From: Bacillota bacterium | GTDB taxonomy: Bacteria > Bacillota > Clostridia > Christensenellales > SZUA-584 | Assembly: GCA_023428025.1 (NCBI GenBank) | Contig: JAEYZN010000012.1 | Coordinates: forward strand, 248,001 to 312,000 | DNA: 64,000 nucleotides | Direction: 5' to 3' | In this document: one piece after another, positions 1 through 7,897 of the stretch | Layout of the letters: the number at the start of each line of letters is the position of its first letter | How positions within the stretch are numbered: position 1 is the stretch's first letter | Notes under the pieces: model-generated | What the model saw: only the letters and a program-made list of their open reading frames with translations | The model's database searches: none | Told to the model about the DNA's origin: nothing | Translations under genes and position numbers: made by a program

Positions 1-62
1 AGATGGTATCTGTCCGCTGACGATTTTACAGAACAGGCAATTGTCCATGGATGAAACCCTCC

Positions 63-1325
63 TTATTCACCGTAAGCAGTCAGACCGCTATACGCCTTGA
101 GCCTGACCGTTTTAAGTTCGTTCTTTTGCGCATGTGCCGCGACGCGGATGTATCTTTCGGAATAGCCTTCAAGGTATTCCGGATATTCCCTGGATTCTTC
201 TTCGAACAGCACCTCGGCGTTGTGTCCCATCAGATTGCCTATATAGTCCCTCTCAAGCTGCTCACCCAAAGCGATCAGCTCACCCGTCCGCTTTCGCGCC
301 ACGGCCTTGGGCACCTTGGGTGTCATGCCATAAGCCTTTGTCCCTTCACGCGCGGAGAACGGGAACACATGCAGCCGTGAAAAGCCGATGCGCTCCACGA
401 ACGCCAGGGTCTTCGCATGCTCGTCCTCCGTTTCGGCGGGAAAGCCGGCGATCACGTCGGTGGTGATGGCAGGCTTGTCAAAGCTCTGCCGCAGCAAATC
501 CACAAATCCGGCGTATTCCTCCGGCGTATACGGCCGATTCATGCGCTTCAATACCGATGCCGAACCGCTCTGCAACGACAGATGGAAGTGCGGGCAAAAC
601 CGTGAAGCGGTTGCCGCCTGCTCTACGAATCTCTCATTCAGCACACCCGGCTCGATAGAACCCAGACGGACGCGCGGCCCGACAGCGTCCAGCGCTGTGA
701 TGACATCTCCCAACCCCTGACCGTTATCATTATAGGACGCGATGTGTATGCCGGTCAAGACCAGCTCTTTGACACCGGCTTCCGCCAGTTCTTGAGCCTC
801 TATAATAATGTCGTCAAATGCGCGCGAACGGGAACGCCCCCGCACGTATGGAATGATGCAATAGCTGCAAAAACAGTTGCAGCCCTCCTGAATTTTGATA
901 ATACCGCGCGTTTTTTCGCCCGGCGTGCTGACACGCATGGGCTCATAACCACAGCCGGACAGCACATGCGTTGCGTCGATGTTCTGTCCGCCTTCCAGCA
1001 ACTGCTCGGCGATGTCCACGATATGCGCGCGGTCGTCCGTGCCCACCACAGCATCCACCCCGTCCATTTCGAGCAACGCTGACGCCGACTTCTGCGCCAT
1101 ACAACCGGCCACGATGACCTTGCCGCTTCGCGCAGCCCTGCGTATGGCCGCTCTGGATTTTTTATCCGCAACGGCGGTGACGGTACACGTATTGATCACG
1201 ACGATCTCCGCGTCTTCGCCGAATTCCACCGTCCGGTAACCGCGCTGTTCAAACAGCGACTGCATGTATGTGGAATCGTATGAATTGACCTTGCAGCCCA
1301 GTGTGTAAAAGGCGACCCTTTTCAA
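63..1325 (-). CDS. mtaB: tRNA threonylcarbamoyladenosine methylthiotransferase MtaB
   Basis: Radical-SAM methylthiotransferase that converts t6A37 to ms2t6A in ANN-decoding tRNAs. The protein (about 420 aa) has the N-terminal UPF0004 domain with three cluster-binding Cys (in YTLGCKVN, INTCTVT and AGCMAQK), a radical-SAM CxxxCxxC (EGCNCFCSYC, about residues 148-156), and a C-terminal stretch of TRAM-domain size. I start it at a TTG at 1325, which overlaps the rsmE stop as TTGA and puts the conserved KRVAFYTLGCKVN at the N-terminus. A longer frame opens at 1358 but adds non-conserved residues inside rsmE. It is the last recognised gene of the hrcA heat-shock operon. The 62 bases beyond its stop hold nothing I recognise. 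Confidence 0.93.
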   Translation of the reverse strand: MKRVAFYTLGCKVNSYDSTYMQSLFEQRGYRTVEFGEDAEIVVINTCTVTAVADKKSRAAIRRAARSGKVIVAGCMAQKSASALLEMDGVDAVVGTDDRAHIVDIAEQLLEGGQNIDATHVLSGCGYEPMRVSTPGEKTRGIIKIQEGCNCFCSYCIIPYVRGRSRSRAFDDIIIEAQELAEAGVKELVLTGIHIASYNDNGQGLGDVITALDAVGPRVRLGSIEPGVLNERFVEQAATASRFCPHFHLSLQSGSASVLKRMNRPYTPEEYAGFVDLLRQSFDKPAITTDVIAGFPAETEDEHAKTLAFVERIGFSRLHVFPFSAREGTKAYGMTPKVPKAVARKRTGELIALGEQLERDYIGNLMGHNAEVLFEEESREYPEYLEGYSERYIRVAAHAQKNELKTVRLKAYSGLTAYGE

Positions 1326-2077
1326 TACCGCATCTGCCCCTTGTCTATTACACCCCAAAAAGCTTCACTTTTCGGGGATCCCATTAAGAATACAGCGGCT
1401 AATACCGCAATGCCGGCCGTCTCGGTGCGCAGTATGCGCGGCCCCAGCGTGACGGAAATGCCGCCCGCGGCACGCATCTTTTCCACTTCAGCGGCCTCGA
1501 AACCGCCCTCCGAGCCGATCACGACGGCGATGTCCCGCGCATCGCCTTTCAGCGCATCCTGAAGCGGCGTTTCCTTTTCTTCTTCCCAGCAGACGATCAG
1601 CTTTTCGTGCGCCTGCATTCTTTTGAGCACATCGTCAAAACGCAGGATATCGGAAACCTCCGGGATGACGCTGCGCCCGCACTGCTTGACGGCGGCCAGC
1701 GCCACACGCCGAAGCCTTGAGGAATCCTCCGGCTTCTTCACACAGCGCGCTGAGATAAACGGAACAACGCCGCGGGCGCCCAGCTCCACAGCCTTCTGCA
1801 CGATATCCTCCATCTTGGCCGACTTGGGATACGCCTGATACAGCGTAACGGAAACAGCAGGTTCGGTGATGTTCTTTTGGCGCGATAAGATATCGGCTTC
1901 GATGGTGTTGCCGACCGCCGTGATGCGGCAATCATAATCCACGCCGGAGCCGTCGAACACCGTGATATTCTCGCCCGGCTGCATGCGCAGCACGTTTTTG
2001 ATATGCTTGGCTTCGTCGCCCGTGATCACGAGCTTGTCCGCGTGAATATCGCGGCTGTCCGCGAAGAACCGCGGCAT
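1322..2077 (-). CDS. rsmE: 16S rRNA (uracil1498-N3)-methyltransferase RsmE
   Basis: SPOUT-class methyltransferase that modifies U1498 of 16S rRNA using S-adenosylmethionine. The knotted SAM site is visible as VIGSEGGFEAAEVE and LGPRILRTETAGIAVLA near the C-terminus. The N-terminal PUA-like half starts MPRFFADS. Length 251 aa is normal for the family. It overlaps the prmA stop by one base. The last 19 residues (from GSPKSEAFWG) follow the usual family end and are encoded by a GC-clamped palindrome listed separately at 1353-1377, so the C-terminal tail looks acquired rather than conserved. Confidence 0.95.
   Translation of the reverse strand: MPRFFADSRDIHADKLVITGDEAKHIKNVLRMQPGENITVFDGSGVDYDCRITAVGNTIEADILSRQKNITEPAVSVTLYQAYPKSAKMEDIVQKAVELGARGVVPFISARCVKKPEDSSRLRRVALAAVKQCGRSVIPEVSDILRFDDVLKRMQAHEKLIVCWEEEKETPLQDALKGDARDIAVVIGSEGGFEAAEVEKMRAAGGISVTLGPRILRTETAGIAVLAAVFLMGSPKSEAFWGVIDKGQMRY
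1353..1377 (-). repeat. Palindromic element copy 1, inside the 3' end of rsmE
   Basis: A 25-nt hairpin. Read on the minus strand it is CCCCGAAAAG, loop TGAAG, CTTTTTGGGG: ten pairs including one G-U. It shares arms, the GAAG loop core and flanks (GGGATCC before, GTG after) with copies at 8879-8905 and 12068-12094. Here it is translated as part of the RsmE C-terminal tail. Confidence 0.6.
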
Positions 2078-2973
2078 CAGCTTTTCCTCACCGCAATGGC
2101 GCGCCAGTCGGCCATCGAAAGCACTTCGATCATATCAAAGCCGTTGAGGATTAACGATGCTTTTACGTCTTCCAGCCGTTCCGCTATGATGCCGCCCAGT
2201 ATATAAAGCCCTTTATCAGTCATAAACGATGATACGTCACGATTGAGGCGTATCAAAATATCCGCGACGATGTTAGCCAGCACAATGTTATACGGCCCTC
2301 CATCCGCGTTCCGGAGCAGGTCGGACTGGCGGATATCCATGATGACGCCGTTGATTCGGGCGTTTTCTCTCGCCACGTTGACGCTGACGGGATCATAGTC
2401 CATCGCCAGCACGCGCCCCGCGCCCAGCTTCATCGCCGCCATGCCCAGTATGCCGGAGCCTGTCCCAACATCCAGCACATCTGCGCCCGTCACCATATGC
2501 TTTTGCAGCAGCTCAAGGCACATGCGCGTGGATTCGTGGTCCCCCGTGCCGAAAGCCATGCCGGGGTCGATCTCCAGCACGATATCATCTTCCTTCGCGT
2601 CATACTGCTCCCACGAGGGCTTGATCACAAAACGACCGGCAGCACGGAACGACGTGAAGTTCTTTTTGAAGTTCTCGTTCCAGTCCGTGTCGGCCACCGT
2701 TTCCACGGATAAGGGCGGTGCATCTTGTGCGAACACTTCATGCAGGCGCGATTTAATCTCTTTAACCAGCGCATCGAAGCCGTCTTCCCCAAAATAAGCG
2801 GATACCACCACGCTGTCGGTGGCCGCTTCCGGCAGGGCATATTCATCGCTCGTCGCTTCAGGAACGCTGCCGCCTTCCATCTCCACGCCGTTCGCGCCCG
2901 CGTCCATCAGCACGGATGCCACAATATCCGCATTGCCTTCCGCCGTGGTGATACTGACCCGTTTCCAGTTCAT
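2077..2973 (-). CDS. prmA: Ribosomal protein L11 methyltransferase PrmA
   Basis: SAM-dependent methyltransferase that trimethylates ribosomal protein L11. The family signature FGTGDHESTR lies at residues 141-150, the SAM-binding glycine loop LDVGTGSGILG at about 167-177, and the NIVLANIVADIL motif further on. Length 298 aa is typical. It sits in the standard Bacillota order dnaJ-prmA-rsmE-mtaB, starting inside the dnaJ stop (ATGA overlap) and ending one base into rsmE, which implies translational coupling. Confidence 0.95.
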   Translation of the reverse strand: MNWKRVSITTAEGNADIVASVLMDAGANGVEMEGGSVPEATSDEYALPEAATDSVVVSAYFGEDGFDALVKEIKSRLHEVFAQDAPPLSVETVADTDWNENFKKNFTSFRAAGRFVIKPSWEQYDAKEDDIVLEIDPGMAFGTGDHESTRMCLELLQKHMVTGADVLDVGTGSGILGMAAMKLGAGRVLAMDYDPVSVNVARENARINGVIMDIRQSDLLRNADGGPYNIVLANIVADILIRLNRDVSSFMTDKGLYILGGIIAERLEDVKASLILNGFDMIEVLSMADWRAIAVRKS

Positions 2974-4091
2974 AGACCCTTCACCCTGTCAAAAAAACTT
3001 TTTTCCTTCTGTTTTCCGGCTTTATCAAACTCTTTGAGCAGGGACCTTTGCTTTTCCGTCAGCTTGGCGGGCACCTCCACCTTCACGCGGACGTAGAGAC
3101 TGCCCTTGCGATTGGAGCGCAGGTGCTGTATACCCTTGTCCTTGAGTCGGAACACCGTGCCCGTCTGCGTGCCTTCGTTCATCTTCAGTTTGGCTTTGCC
3201 TTCCAGCGTCGGCACCGTCAGCTCAGTCCCCAGTGCCGCGTCCACGAACGAGACCGGCATATCAAGATACAGGTCGAAGCCTTCGCGCTTGAAGTATTCG
3301 TGCGCCGCCACGCCGATAAATATCTGCAGATCACCCGGCTCGCCACCGCGCTGCCCTGCCGCGCCTTCGCCGCGCAGCGTAAGCACCTGTCCGTTGTCGA
3401 TGCCCGCCGGAACGTTGATCTTTATGGTCCTTGGCTTATTCAGTATGCCGCGCCCGCCACACTCCGCGCAGGGCTCCTTGATGATGGTACCGCGCCCACC
3501 GCACGTCGGGCAGTCCGCCACGTTCACGAAGCTGCCGAAAGCCGTGCTGCGCTGCTGGCGGATCTGGCCGGTGCCGCCGCACGCCGTGCACGTAACCGGC
3601 TGCGTGCCTTTTTTTGCGCCGCTGCCGCCGCACGCTTCGCACGCCACATCCTTGTTGATGGACACCTCGCGGGACATGCCAAACGCCGCTTCTTCAAACG
3701 TGATGCGCAGCTCCATACGCAGGTCAGCCCCGTGTACCGGTCCGTTGCGCCTTGCGGTTCGCCCGCCGCCGCCAAAGAAGGATTCGAATATATCGCCGAA
3801 TCCGAAACCGCTCATGATATCGTCGAAGCCGCCGCCAAAACCGCCCGCGCCGCGGCTGCCGTCGAATGCCGCATGGCCGAACGTGTCGTACTGCTGGCGC
3901 TTTTGCTGGTCGCTGAGCACCTCGTAGGCCTCGCTGGCCTCCTTGAATTTCTCCGCCGCCACATCCTTGTTCTCAGAGTTCACGTCAGGATGATACTGTT
4001 TCGCCAGCTTTCTGTATGCTTTTTTGATGTCGTCGCCACTGGCGTCCTTACCGACGCCCAGGACCTCATAGTAGTCTCTCTTCGCTGCCAA
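2970..4091 (-). CDS. dnaJ: Chaperone protein DnaJ
   Basis: Hsp40 co-chaperone that delivers substrates to DnaK and stimulates its ATPase. The J domain occupies residues 1-70 with HPD at 34-36, followed by a Gly/Phe-rich region. Four CxxCxGxG-type zinc repeats are visible (CEACGGSG, CTACGGTG, CPTCGGRG, CAECGGRG), then the C-terminal substrate-binding domain. Length 373 aa is standard for type I DnaJ. It is separated from dnaK by 97 bp containing a hairpin and overlaps prmA by 4 bp. Confidence 0.98.
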   Translation of the reverse strand: MAAKRDYYEVLGVGKDASGDDIKKAYRKLAKQYHPDVNSENKDVAAEKFKEASEAYEVLSDQQKRQQYDTFGHAAFDGSRGAGGFGGGFDDIMSGFGFGDIFESFFGGGGRTARRNGPVHGADLRMELRITFEEAAFGMSREVSINKDVACEACGGSGAKKGTQPVTCTACGGTGQIRQQRSTAFGSFVNVADCPTCGGRGTIIKEPCAECGGRGILNKPRTIKINVPAGIDNGQVLTLRGEGAAGQRGGEPGDLQIFIGVAAHEYFKREGFDLYLDMPVSFVDAALGTELTVPTLEGKAKLKMNEGTQTGTVFRLKDKGIQHLRSNRKGSLYVRVKVEVPAKLTEKQRSLLKEFDKAGKQKEKSFFDRVKGL

Positions 4092-4126
4092 GCTTTCGCA
4101 CCGCCTAAATCAGATAATATGCATCC

Positions 4127-4159
4127 GAAAAGCCAAAGCGGTTGTCCGCTCTGGCTTTC
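4127..4159 (-). other. Hairpin between dnaK and dnaJ
   Basis: An imperfect inverted repeat (minus-strand arms GAAAGCCAGAGCGG and CCGCTTTGGCTTTTC, loop ACAA) in the dnaK-dnaJ gap. The T-run after it is short, so it is more likely a partial terminator or an RNA-stability element that lowers dnaJ relative to dnaK than a full stop. The function is inferred. Confidence 0.5.
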
Positions 4160-4188
4160 GTGCACTCTTTGGTATTCTAATATATGTT

Positions 4189-6045
4189 TTATTTGTCCTT
4201 TTTGTCGTCGTCCACCACTTCGTAGTCCGCGTCGACCACATTGTCGTCCTGGGGCGCGCTCTGCGGCCCGCTCTCGGCGCCGCCGCCAGCACCCGCTGCA
4301 TTCGCTTGTGCGTTGGCTTGGCTGTACACCTTGCCGAACACGTCATACGACATCTGCGAGAGCCGGTCTGCCGCCGCTTTGATGGCGTCCGAATCGCTGC
4401 CTGCCAGCGCGCTCTTCACATTGGAAACCTCGGCTTCAATGCGGCCCTTGTCTTCGCTGCTCACCTTGTCGCCCAGGTCTTTGAGCGTCTTTTCGGTCTG
4501 GAACACCAGCGAGTCGGCGTTGTTTCTGATCTCGACGCGTTCCTTTTCCTTCTTGTCCTCAGCGGCAAAACGCTCGGCATCCTTCACAGCCTTGTCGATG
4601 TCGTCTTTGGACATGTTGGTGGACGCGGTGATCGTCACCTTCTGCTCGTTGCCGGTGCCGAGGTCCTTCGCGGACACATGCACGATGCCGTTGGCGTCGA
4701 TGTCGAACGTGACCTCAATCTGAGGCACGCCGCGCGGCGCCGGGGGAATGCCCGTCAGGTTGAAGCGGCCCAGCGTCTTGTTGTGCGCCGCCATCTCGCG
4801 CTCGCCCTGCAGCACGTGGATCTCCACGCTGGTCTGTCCGTCCGCCGCGGTCGAGAATACCTGGCTCTTCTTGGTCGGGATCGTGGTGTTGCGGTCGATC
4901 AGCTTGGTGGACACGCCGCCCAGCGTCTCGATGCCCAACGACAGCGGGGTCACGTCGAGCAGCACGATGTCGTTTACTTCTCCGCCGATGACGCCGCCCT
5001 GTATCGCCGCGCCGATGGCCACACACTCGTCCGGGTTGATGCCCTTGAACGGGTCTTTGCCGGTGATCTCTTTCACCTTATCCTGTACGGCCGGGATACG
5101 CGTGGAACCGCCGACCAGAATGACCTTGGCCAGGTCGGCGATCTGGATGCCCGCATCCTGCAGCGCTTTGCGCGTAGGCACAGCGGTCTGCTCCACCAGG
5201 TCAGCCGTCAGTTCGTTGAACTTGGCGCGCGTGAGCGTCATGTCAAGATGCTTGGGGCCGGATGCGTCTGCCGTGATGAACGGCAGGTTGATGCTGGCCT
5301 GCAGCACGCCGGACAATTCGACCTTCGCCTTCTCCGCCGCTTCCTTGATGCGCTGCACCGCGAATTTGTCCTTGGACAGATCGACGCCGTTGGACTTCTT
5401 GAACTCCGCGATGATGTGATCCATCACCTTCTGGTCGAAGTCGTCGCCGCCCAGGCGGTTGTTGCCGTTGGTCGCCAGCACTTCGAACACGCCGTCGCCG
5501 ATCTCGAGGATGGATACGTCGAACGTACCGCCGCCGAGGTCGAATACCAGTATCTTCTGCTCCTGTTCCTTATCAACGCCGTACGCGAGCGCCGCCGCCG
5601 TCGGCTCGTTGATGATGCGCTGCACGTTGAGGCCCGCGATGCGGCCCGCATCTTTGGTGGCCTGGCGCTGGCTGTCCGTGAAGTAAGCCGGCACCGTGAT
5701 GACCGCGTCGGTCACCGTCTCGCCGAGGTACGCTTCCGCGTCGCCCTTAAGCTTCTGCAGGATCATCGCCGATATTTCCTGCGGCGAGTAGTTCTTTCCG
5801 TCTATATGCACCTTTCTGTCGGTACCCATGTCTCTTTTGATTGAACTGATCGTTCTGTCCGGGTTGGTGATGGCCTGGTTCTTCGCGACCTTGCCCACCA
5901 TTCTTTCACCCGTATTGGAAAACGCAACCACAGACGGCGTGGTACGCGCGCCCTCCGCATTGACGATGACAGTTGGTTCGCCGCCTTCCATCACGGCCAC
6001 GCAAGAATTGGTTGTGCCCAAATCGATTCCTATGATTTTACCCAT
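4189..6045 (-). CDS. dnaK: Chaperone protein DnaK (Hsp70)
   Basis: ATP-dependent Hsp70 chaperone. The N-terminal ATPase domain starts MGKIIGIDLGTTNS, with the phosphate loops VFDLGGGTFDVS and ILVGGSTRIP. The substrate-binding domain contains DVTPLSLGIET, and the tail is acidic and Gly/Ala-rich as expected. I start it at ATG 6045 because this gives the family's standard N-terminus. A TTG at 6051 is closer to the strong AAGGAGG at 6057-6063 (5 nt versus 11 nt), so the true start may be two codons upstream. It lies in the HrcA-controlled operon. Confidence 0.98.
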   Translation of the reverse strand: MGKIIGIDLGTTNSCVAVMEGGEPTVIVNAEGARTTPSVVAFSNTGERMVGKVAKNQAITNPDRTISSIKRDMGTDRKVHIDGKNYSPQEISAMILQKLKGDAEAYLGETVTDAVITVPAYFTDSQRQATKDAGRIAGLNVQRIINEPTAAALAYGVDKEQEQKILVFDLGGGTFDVSILEIGDGVFEVLATNGNNRLGGDDFDQKVMDHIIAEFKKSNGVDLSKDKFAVQRIKEAAEKAKVELSGVLQASINLPFITADASGPKHLDMTLTRAKFNELTADLVEQTAVPTRKALQDAGIQIADLAKVILVGGSTRIPAVQDKVKEITGKDPFKGINPDECVAIGAAIQGGVIGGEVNDIVLLDVTPLSLGIETLGGVSTKLIDRNTTIPTKKSQVFSTAADGQTSVEIHVLQGEREMAAHNKTLGRFNLTGIPPAPRGVPQIEVTFDIDANGIVHVSAKDLGTGNEQKVTITASTNMSKDDIDKAVKDAERFAAEDKKEKERVEIRNNADSLVFQTEKTLKDLGDKVSSEDKGRIEAEVSNVKSALAGSDSDAIKAAADRLSQMSYDVFGKVYSQANAQANAAGAGGGAESGPQSAPQDDNVVDADYEVVDDDKKDK

Positions 6046-6081
6046 CGTCAAAAATTCCTCCTTACCTTCTATAAAAATATA

Positions 6082-6660
6082 TTACTTGTTGACGATTACC
6101 ATACTGTGCCGGATCACCCGGTCGTCAGCCATATATCCCTTTTGCACCACAGCGCATACATTGCCAGGCGCATCACCCTCTTTGGCTTCCGCCATCTGCA
6201 CCGCCTGATGCCTGGTGGGGTCAAACGGCTCGCCCAGCGCTGGTATCTCATCAATACCCAGCTTTTGCAATGTTTCCGACAGCAGCTTGTGCACCATCGC
6301 GACGCCTTGCGCCATCGGGTTTTCCTTGTCCGCCTCGATATGTTCCAACGCCCGTTCCAGATTGTCCAGCACCGGCAGAACTTGTTCGATCGCGGCGCAC
6401 TGGCCGTCTTTGAGCGCTTCGCTTCTGGAGCTTGCGGTGCGCTTCTTGAAGTTGTTGAACTCCGCCAGCGTCCTTAAATACTTGTCCTTATAATCATCCC
6501 GTTCGGCTATGACGGCTTTGAGTTCGTTCTCCAGCCTCTTTTTGCCCCCGAATCTGATCTCATCCACCGGCGGCTGCGCGGCTTTATCTGCGCTTGTTTC
6601 CGGTTCGCCCGTTTCGTCCACCGTGATGTCGATGGGATCGTTCTTTTCGATGTCGCTCAT
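6082..6660 (-). CDS. grpE: Nucleotide exchange factor GrpE
   Basis: Hsp70 nucleotide-exchange factor that releases ADP from DnaK. The acidic disordered N-terminus is followed by a long helix (about residues 45-90) containing DYKDKYLRTLAEFNNFKKR. The C-terminal beta domain has FDPTRHQAVQ and GYMADDRVIRHSMV, the GrpE signature. I use ATG 6660 (MSDIEKND). An in-frame GTG at 6672 exists but abuts the Shine-Dalgarno-like AAGAAGGG. It lies between hrcA and dnaK. Confidence 0.96.
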   Translation of the reverse strand: MSDIEKNDPIDITVDETGEPETSADKAAQPPVDEIRFGGKKRLENELKAVIAERDDYKDKYLRTLAEFNNFKKRTASSRSEALKDGQCAAIEQVLPVLDNLERALEHIEADKENPMAQGVAMVHKLLSETLQKLGIDEIPALGEPFDPTRHQAVQMAEAKEGDAPGNVCAVVQKGYMADDRVIRHSMVIVNK

Positions 6661-6681
6661 CCGTTGTACCACCCTTCTTGT

Positions 6682-7719
6682 TTATTCATCCTCTATAAAG
6701 TTGGATAATATGCTGTTCAGGCTCTGGCTCACCAAGCCCAGTATCGAGATCACCTTCGCGTAATCCATACGCGTGGGCCCGATGACGCCGAAAGACCCGA
6801 GTGATTTGCCGCCGATCTTGTAAGTGGCGGTCACCACGGAGAGGTCCCTCAGTTCCTTGACCTCGTTCTCCTGCCCGATGGTGACGGAAAACTCGAGCTG
6901 CGTCGCCTTCTTCATCATATCGTAGAGCATCTCTTTGGTCTGGAGCACGGATATGAAGCTCTTGGCCTTTTCAATGCTCATATAATCCGGGTACTCGATG
7001 ATGTTTTGCGTGCCGCCCAGCACGATGCCCTTTTCACCCTGAGGTTCCACGCTGGTTTCAATCGCCGACACGATATCCGTCATAAACTCGCTGCCCAGCC
7101 TGAGGTTGTCGCTCAGGCACCCGCGCAGGTCCGCCTCGGCGTCCTCCAGCGTTTTCGCGGACAGCTTTTTCGTGAGCAGATTGGAGATCATGTCCATATA
7201 GTCGGGCGTGATGCCCTCCGGCACCGTGATCACCGTATCGGTGACCAGCCCTGCGTCTGTTACCACCAGCAATATGGCCTTGCGCTCGGTGATCTTGACG
7301 ATCTGGATGCGCTTGATCACGGACTTTTTAAGCTGCGGCTTTAACACCATGGCGATGTGGTGCGTGGTGTCGGACAGCACCTGCGCCGCCTTCTCCATCA
7401 CCTGGCTCACTTCGGACATGCGTTCTTCAAAATAACGCTTGATTTTGCCCGCTTCCGAGGCGTTCAGTTTCACGACCTTCATCAGACGGTCGACATAATA
7501 CCGGTAAGCCCTGTGGGACGGTATGCGCCCCGCGGAGGTGTGAGGCTGCTCCAAAAAGCCCAGCTCTTCAAGATCGGCCATCTCGTTGCGGATGGTCGCG
7601 GAGCTGAGCTCAATGCCGTGCTTTTTTGAAATTGTCCGCGAACCGATCGGAAGTCCTGTCATGATATAGTCGTCAATAACAGCCTTCAATATCGACAGCT
7701 TCCTTTCGCTTAAGTCCAT
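6682..7719 (-). CDS. hrcA: Heat-inducible transcription repressor HrcA
   Basis: Repressor of the class I heat-shock genes that binds CIRCE. The N-terminal winged helix starts MDLSERKLSILKAVIDDY and contains SSATIRNEMADLEELGFL and PHTSAGRIPS, all HrcA signatures. A GAF-like central domain and an insert follow. The start at 7719 is fixed by an excellent AGGAGGTGA at about 7727-7735; the frame also runs open upstream into CIRCE. It is the first gene of hrcA-grpE-dnaK-dnaJ-prmA-rsmE-mtaB and is autoregulated through the operator at 7740-7766. Confidence 0.97.
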   Translation of the reverse strand: MDLSERKLSILKAVIDDYIMTGLPIGSRTISKKHGIELSSATIRNEMADLEELGFLEQPHTSAGRIPSHRAYRYYVDRLMKVVKLNASEAGKIKRYFEERMSEVSQVMEKAAQVLSDTTHHIAMVLKPQLKKSVIKRIQIVKITERKAILLVVTDAGLVTDTVITVPEGITPDYMDMISNLLTKKLSAKTLEDAEADLRGCLSDNLRLGSEFMTDIVSAIETSVEPQGEKGIVLGGTQNIIEYPDYMSIEKAKSFISVLQTKEMLYDMMKKATQLEFSVTIGQENEVKELRDLSVVTATYKIGGKSLGSFGVIGPTRMDYAKVISILGLVSQSLNSILSNFIEDE

Positions 7720-7739
7720 TTGCCTCACCTCCTCGCCTG

Positions 7740-7766
7740 TTAGCACTCAATTGAGTCGAGTGCTAA
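7740..7766 (-). promoter_or_regulatory. CIRCE operator (HrcA binding site)
   Basis: A perfect CIRCE: TTAGCACTC, 9-nt spacer, GAGTGCTAA. It lies between the promoter and the hrcA start codon, the standard place for HrcA to block transcription of the operon when unfolded protein is scarce. Confidence 0.98.
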
Positions 7767-7778
7767 TATCATGGTATA

Positions 7779-7807
7779 AAAATAGCACTAATTGTCTGCA
7801 AAGTCAA
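7779..7807 (-). promoter_or_regulatory. Sigma-A promoter of the hrcA operon
   Basis: On the minus strand TTGACT (7807-7802), 17-nt spacer, TATTTT (7784-7779). The start point would fall about 5-10 nt downstream, just ahead of CIRCE. The spacer also carries TTAGTGCTA, which resembles a CIRCE half-site. Confidence 0.8.
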
Positions 7808-7897
7808 GACTCACGATTCTAATTCATATATTTTTCATAAATGATGCGGAAAGCCCTTTACAATGGTTTTTTTGACGATTCGCCATGATCCGTTGCG

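Noticed and set aside
3048..5844. Long plus-strand open frames of over 400 codons across dnaJ and dnaK
   Set aside because: They are antisense shadows caused by GC-biased third positions; no ribosome-binding sites and no family resemblance, while the opposite strand encodes clear DnaJ and DnaK.
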